From Butyricicoccus pullicaecorum (GTDB lineage Bacteria > Bacillota > Clostridia > Oscillospirales > Butyricicoccaceae): a DNA stretch of 64,000 bases. How positions within the stretch are numbered: the stretch's first letter is position 1; every line of letters begins with the position of its first letter. Positions 60,971 to 64,000 of this stretch are shown here, one piece after another. The stretch covers positions 51,275-115,274 of the forward strand of contig JAFBIW010000009.1 in the NCBI GenBank assembly GCA_021531865.1. Direction: 5' to 3'. The translations under genes and the position numbers were made by a program. The notes beneath the pieces are model-generated. The model saw only the letters and a program-made list of their open reading frames with translations, made no database searches and was not told where the DNA came from.

Positions 60971-61478
60971 AAAAAGAATGGACGTTTTGCCCCCTGACAG
61001 GGGGATGTTGCATGGTGTCCGGAACCCCCGGAGGGGTATCGTGTTTACGATACCCCTCCGGGGCCTTTCTGTTTCCGGGGCGTCTGCTGTGTTTTCTTGT
61101 TCGGGTTTGCGAATTCACAAAACCCGATTTCGGCTACACACTGCCCGTGTCAGCTCCAGACAGCACGGTGGGCGGGCCTGCCTCTGCCCGAAAGAGGCCA
61201 CACGGGGCGGCACAAGGCGAAAGGCGGGGGTTACCATTCGCCTCTCCGGTTCAGGTCGTGGTGGGCGCATATGTGCAAAGTCTGTCCGCGGGCGGCATTG
61301 GGTTCAGGAGATTTCCCCTGCAAGTGGCATTTTGACATCAAAATGCGATGCTTGCGCCATCAAGAACGGACCGAGTATGGGGCAGTTTTCTGCCAGGAGC
61401 TAATGCTCTTAAAGTCGCCAATTATGGGCTGCCCTTTTGGATGGAACTGCGCAATTTTTCCGACGAACAAAAATATGC
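60971..61478. other. Gap with strong terminator and unexplained sequence
   Basis: A strong hairpin CCCCGGAGGGGTATCGT / ACGATACCCCTCCGGGG (61027-61063) ends the mannoside operon; a smaller CCCCCTG/CAGGGGG pair lies at 60991-61005. From ~61070 to 61470 the + strand keeps an open frame (part reads RFRSWWAHMCKVCPRAALGS) with no start signal or known domain; it may be remnant or interspersed sequence. Confidence 0.55.
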
Positions 61479-61835
61479 CTACTTCATCAGTTCATCGATC
61501 AATTGCAGGATCTCAGGCGCCACCTTTTCGCGCTCCTTTTGGGTGATATGGGTATACAATGGGTACGTGAGAGAAACCAGGATGATCCCCACAAGCCCGA
61601 TCACAATGCCGGGAACAAACCACTGTCCCATCCAAACCATGGCGCAGCACATCCCAATGCCCAGGGTCAATGCGCCGATGATACCCACAACGATGGAAAC
61701 CGCAGTGCCTTTTCTGGTAACGCTCCGATCCAGCCTGCGCAGCTGCTCCATTTTATCAGCTTCCTTGGGCATATATTTCTTGCGAAGCCGCTTGACCTCC
61801 TCCTGCTCTTTGGCGGAGTAGGTATAGCGTTGCAA
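61479..61835 (-). CDS. Small conserved-type membrane protein, start unclear
   Basis: 118 codons. A charged N-terminal helix (YSAKEQEEVKRLRKKYMPKE) precedes two hydrophobic helices (VVGIIGALTLGIGMCCAMVW, FVPGIVIGLVGIILV) and a charged tail. Similar small two-helix proteins are common in gut Firmicutes without known function. The only available start is TTG 61835, without a ribosome site; the ATGs just upstream are out of frame, so the 5' end may be damaged. The tiny gene at 61883 precedes it on the same strand. Confidence 0.55.
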   Translation of the reverse strand: MQRYTYSAKEQEEVKRLRKKYMPKEADKMEQLRRLDRSVTRKGTAVSIVVGIIGALTLGIGMCCAMVWMGQWFVPGIVIGLVGIILVSLTYPLYTHITQKEREKVAPEILQLIDELMK

Positions 61836-61882
61836 GCTGGAAACGACATGTGCATGGTAAAGGCGGCTCCCGTGTTAAGCTG

Positions 61883-61960
61883 TCACTTCTTGCGTTTCTT
61901 GTAAATCACTCCGCCCGCAATTGCGGCAACAGCGACTACGGCAACTACAACAGGTATCAT
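61883..61960 (-). CDS. 25-residue single-helix membrane peptide
   Basis: ATG 61960 follows AAAGGAGGGAAAGCGG, an excellent ribosome site. The peptide is one hydrophobic helix (VVVAVVAVAAIAGGVIY) ending in KKRKK, so it should insert with the basic tail inside. It lies 47 bp before the two-helix membrane protein on the same strand and may be coexpressed. No family recognised. Confidence 0.55.
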   Translation of the reverse strand: MIPVVVAVVAVAAIAGGVIYKKRKK

Positions 61961-62219
61961 CCGCTTTCCCTCCTTTTTGATTTCGTGCTATTAGTTTAGA
62001 AGTCGATTGTTAGAAAAGTGATGAAGTTATGTTTGCGAAATGATAATGTTTTGTTTGCAAAATGTAAAAATGGCTGCGCCGCATTTTCAGCAGCACAACC
62101 ATGTTACCGCCTGTGCAACGCCCTCATGGGGTGAAATGGCGTGGCAAAACCAGGAAATTTATTTGAAAACTACGGGGGACGAAATCTTGGGCAAAAATAA
62201 GTAGAACAGGTGGCCGTCC

Positions 62220-62381
62220 GTGTATTCCTATGAAGAACGAATGAGAGCTGTCAAACTCTATACTCAATATGACAAAAGTTTTGTTGCCGTAAGGCAAGAG
62301 CTGGGTTATCCATCACATAGGTCACATGCCAGCTTAAATAATATGTATCACCCAGTTCAAAGCGAACACAACGGCGCGTGA
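62220..62381 (+). mobile_element. IS3-family transposase OrfA remnant
   Basis: 53 codons starting at GTG: YSYEERMRAVKLYTQYDKSF then VAVRQELGYPS match the N-terminal helix-turn-helix of IS3/IS150-type OrfA. After GYPS the sequence departs from the family and stops. No OrfB, DDE domain or terminal inverted repeats are visible, so it is a dead fragment. It lies 260 bp from the second NSS transporter copy. Confidence 0.7.
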
Positions 62382-62644
62382 GTATGTCCAAAGAGAAGAC
62401 CGAAGAGCAAAATCAAGGCCGCCAGAATTACATCTGTCGGCCTTGATTCATGCTTGTGAACGATTTCGGTTGATGCCCTTATGCGGGGGGACTTTTCCGC
62501 GTCCATTCTTTTTTGCGTCCCGAGTTGACATCGGGATACACAGCCGCCATATGCAGCAAGCCCGCAGGGGAGACCCTGCGGGCTTGCTGTTTTAGGGAAG
62601 TATAGGAGTGGCAATGCCGTGAATATTGTGTGTTTCAGTCGGGA
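62382..62644 (+). terminator. Gap with two strong hairpins
   Basis: AATCAAGGCCG / CGGCCTTGATT (62409-62448; T-run on the minus strand) and AGCAAGCCCGCAGG / CCTGCGGGCTTGCT (62566-62592; TGTTTT on the plus strand). The first may serve the transporter gene transcribed leftward. No gene seen. Confidence 0.65.
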
Positions 62645-64000
62645 TCAGCCGATGCCGCCCAGCATCGCGCCCGCGATCAGAGCGACCAGCGCGGCGATAC
62701 AGAAGACGTACTTGCCGAGGGGATAGAACCATTTGCCGATTTTCCTGTCTGCGCCCTCGTTGACCGCATCCAGCGCGGTCTCCTTCTTGAGAACCCAGAA
62801 GAACATGATGCCAGCGAGCAGCGCGCCCAGCGGGCAGATGTAGATCGAAACGACGTCCATCCACTGAGAGGTCCAGGGCTGAATGACGATCGAAACGACC
62901 GCGCCGATGATGCCGATGGTGGCGACGGCCGGGATGCGGCCCAGATGGAGCTTCTCCTGCAGGAAGGCAACGGGCGCTTCGTACAGGTTAACGATCGAGG
63001 ACACGCCTGCGAACAGAACGCAGATGAAGAAAATCATACCGACGATGCGGCCGCCCGCCATGCCGTTGAAGACATTGACGAGGTAGACGAACATCAGGCC
63101 GGGGCCGCCGGCCTCGGGCGAAGCGCCGCCTGCCGCCATGGCGGGCAGGATGACGAAAGCAGCCAGCAGAGCGGCGAGGGTGTCAAACAGGGCGACGTTG
63201 CGCGCCGAGCTGGGGATGCTCTCCGACTTGGACAGGTAAGAACCGTAAATGACCGAGCCGTTGCCCGCGATGGACAGGGAGAAGAACGCCTGACCGAATG
63301 CGAAGATCCAGACCTGCGGATCGAGCAGACCGGCGGGCTTCAAGGTCAGAATGTACTTGTAGCCGTCGGAAGCGCCGGGCAGGGTGAAGATGTAGATGCT
63401 GAGTGCGACGAAGAGGAAGAACAGCAGGGGCATCATGACCTTGTTGGCCTTTTCAATGCCGCCCGCGACGCCCATCGCCATGATGATCAGGGAGACGACC
63501 AGACCGATGAGCTGCCAGACGCCGTTGCCGATGCCGAAGAAGCTGCTCGAGGCCATCATGCCGACCGCCTCGCCCAGCGTCTGCGCCTCAGGCGCGGTCG
63601 CGCCGAACGCGCCGCCGATGCTGCCCATGTCGGTACCCAGCGCGTACAGACCGCCCGAGATGCCCATGAAGCAGTACTTGAAGATCCAGCCCAGAACGAC
63701 GGTGTAGCCGATCGCGAGCATCATCGAGCCGATGATCGGGATCGCGCCGATGCCCTGACCGAGGGTCTTGCTGCCGGTGCGCTCCTCGGTGCACTTGCCG
63801 AACGCGCCGACCGGGCCGGCAGCCGCCCAGCGGCCGAGCGCGAACTCCTCAATGACGCCGGATGCGCCGATCAGAACGACGAAGATAAAGTACGGGATCA
63901 GGAAGGTCAGGCCGCCGAACTTGGAGACCATGATCGGGAAGCGCCAGATGTTGCCCATGCCGACTGCCGAGCCGATACAGGCCAGAATAAAGCCCCATTT
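62645..64000 (-). CDS. Sodium-dependent transporter, NSS/SNF family (copy 2, partial)
   Basis: The 3' 1356 bases of a gene running off the right edge. Compared with 7057-8412 I count seven base differences, at or near 62792, 62813, 62825, 63032, 63038, 63158 and 63172, all silent, so the proteins are identical in the shared part. Similarity begins at the stop codon itself; downstream flanks are unrelated. All hallmarks of copy 1 apply. Start not in the window. Confidence 0.92.
   Translation of the reverse strand, partial: KWGFILACIGSAVGMGNIWRFPIMVSKFGGLTFLIPYFIFVVLIGASGVIEEFALGRWAAAGPVGAFGKCTEERTGSKTLGQGIGAIPIIGSMMLAIGYTVVLGWIFKYCFMGISGGLYALGTDMGSIGGAFGATAPEAQTLGEAVGMMASSSFFGIGNGVWQLIGLVVSLIIMAMGVAGGIEKANKVMMPLLFFLFVALSIYIFTLPGASDGYKYILTLKPAGLLDPQVWIFAFGQAFFSLSIAGNGSVIYGSYLSKSESIPSSARNVALFDTLAALLAAFVILPAMAAGGASPEAGGPGLMFVYLVNVFNGMAGGRIVGMIFFICVLFAGVSSIVNLYEAPVAFLQEKLHLGRIPAVATIGIIGAVVSIVIQPWTSQWMDVVSIYICPLGALLAGIMFFWVLKKETALDAVNEGADRKIGKWFYPLGKYVFCIAALVALIAGAMLGGIG

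Overview
The window reads as chromosome from a high-GC, spore-forming gut-type member of the Clostridia. SpoVAC, SpoVT, a T-box leader, ECF S components, SLH surface proteins, lipoprotein ABC systems and AGGAGG-type ribosome binding sites all point that way. The family is probably within Oscillospirales, but that is inference. I see no rRNA, tRNA, CRISPR array, phage or plasmid module.

Layout. 0-6 kb: partial gpmI with a HAD hydrolase, two CobW/COG0523 metal-handling GTPases (one with a huge His/Glu tract, one fused to a YcgQ-type C-terminal domain), then a D-amino-acid aminotransferase and a YkvI-like carrier, divergent from a LysR regulator. 7-16.2 kb (minus strand): an amino-acid metabolism block. 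A T-box leader with an apparent isoleucine (AUC) specifier precedes a four-subunit 2-oxoacid:ferredoxin oxidoreductase. A separate promoter then drives a PLP aminotransferase, a D-2-hydroxyacid dehydrogenase, an AEC permease and an NSS-type sodium symporter. An orphan CbiT/CobL-like protein lies upstream. 16.8-22.4 kb: a sugar-binding lipoprotein, IolG-like dehydrogenase and Hyi/IolE-like isomerase, followed by decayed genes (SSS symporter, isomerase 3' end, LytTR response regulator). 22.4-31 kb: rhodanese, rarA with a LexA-type box, and gltBD glutamate synthase with a structured leader.

31-41.3 kb: an SLH fragment, spoVAC, two ECF S components, a CofE-like ligase, DUF362 ferredoxin protein and P-loop kinase, a rearrangement scar holding a 5'-truncated iron alcohol dehydrogenase between spoVT-like repeats, spoVT, and a NitT/TauT-type ABC transporter. 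41.5-45.7 kb: a large SLH/InlB-repeat surface protein. 45.9-61 kb: a coherent alpha-mannoside utilisation locus: aldose epimerase, GntR-type regulator, binding protein, two permeases, PHP phosphoesterase, DUF5054 and GH38 glycosidases, lyxose/mannose isomerase, PfkB kinase and Cof phosphatase. It predicts mannoside uptake, hydrolysis to mannose, isomerisation to fructose and phosphorylation. 61-64 kb: a scrambled stretch with small membrane proteins and an IS3 remnant, ending in a second, nearly identical copy of the NSS transporter.

Most interesting: the T-box on an oxoacid:ferredoxin oxidoreductase (which may run reductively to make isoleucine), the NSS duplication with only silent differences, the CobW pair, the DUF362-kinase-ECF operon, and several recent gene-decay scars.
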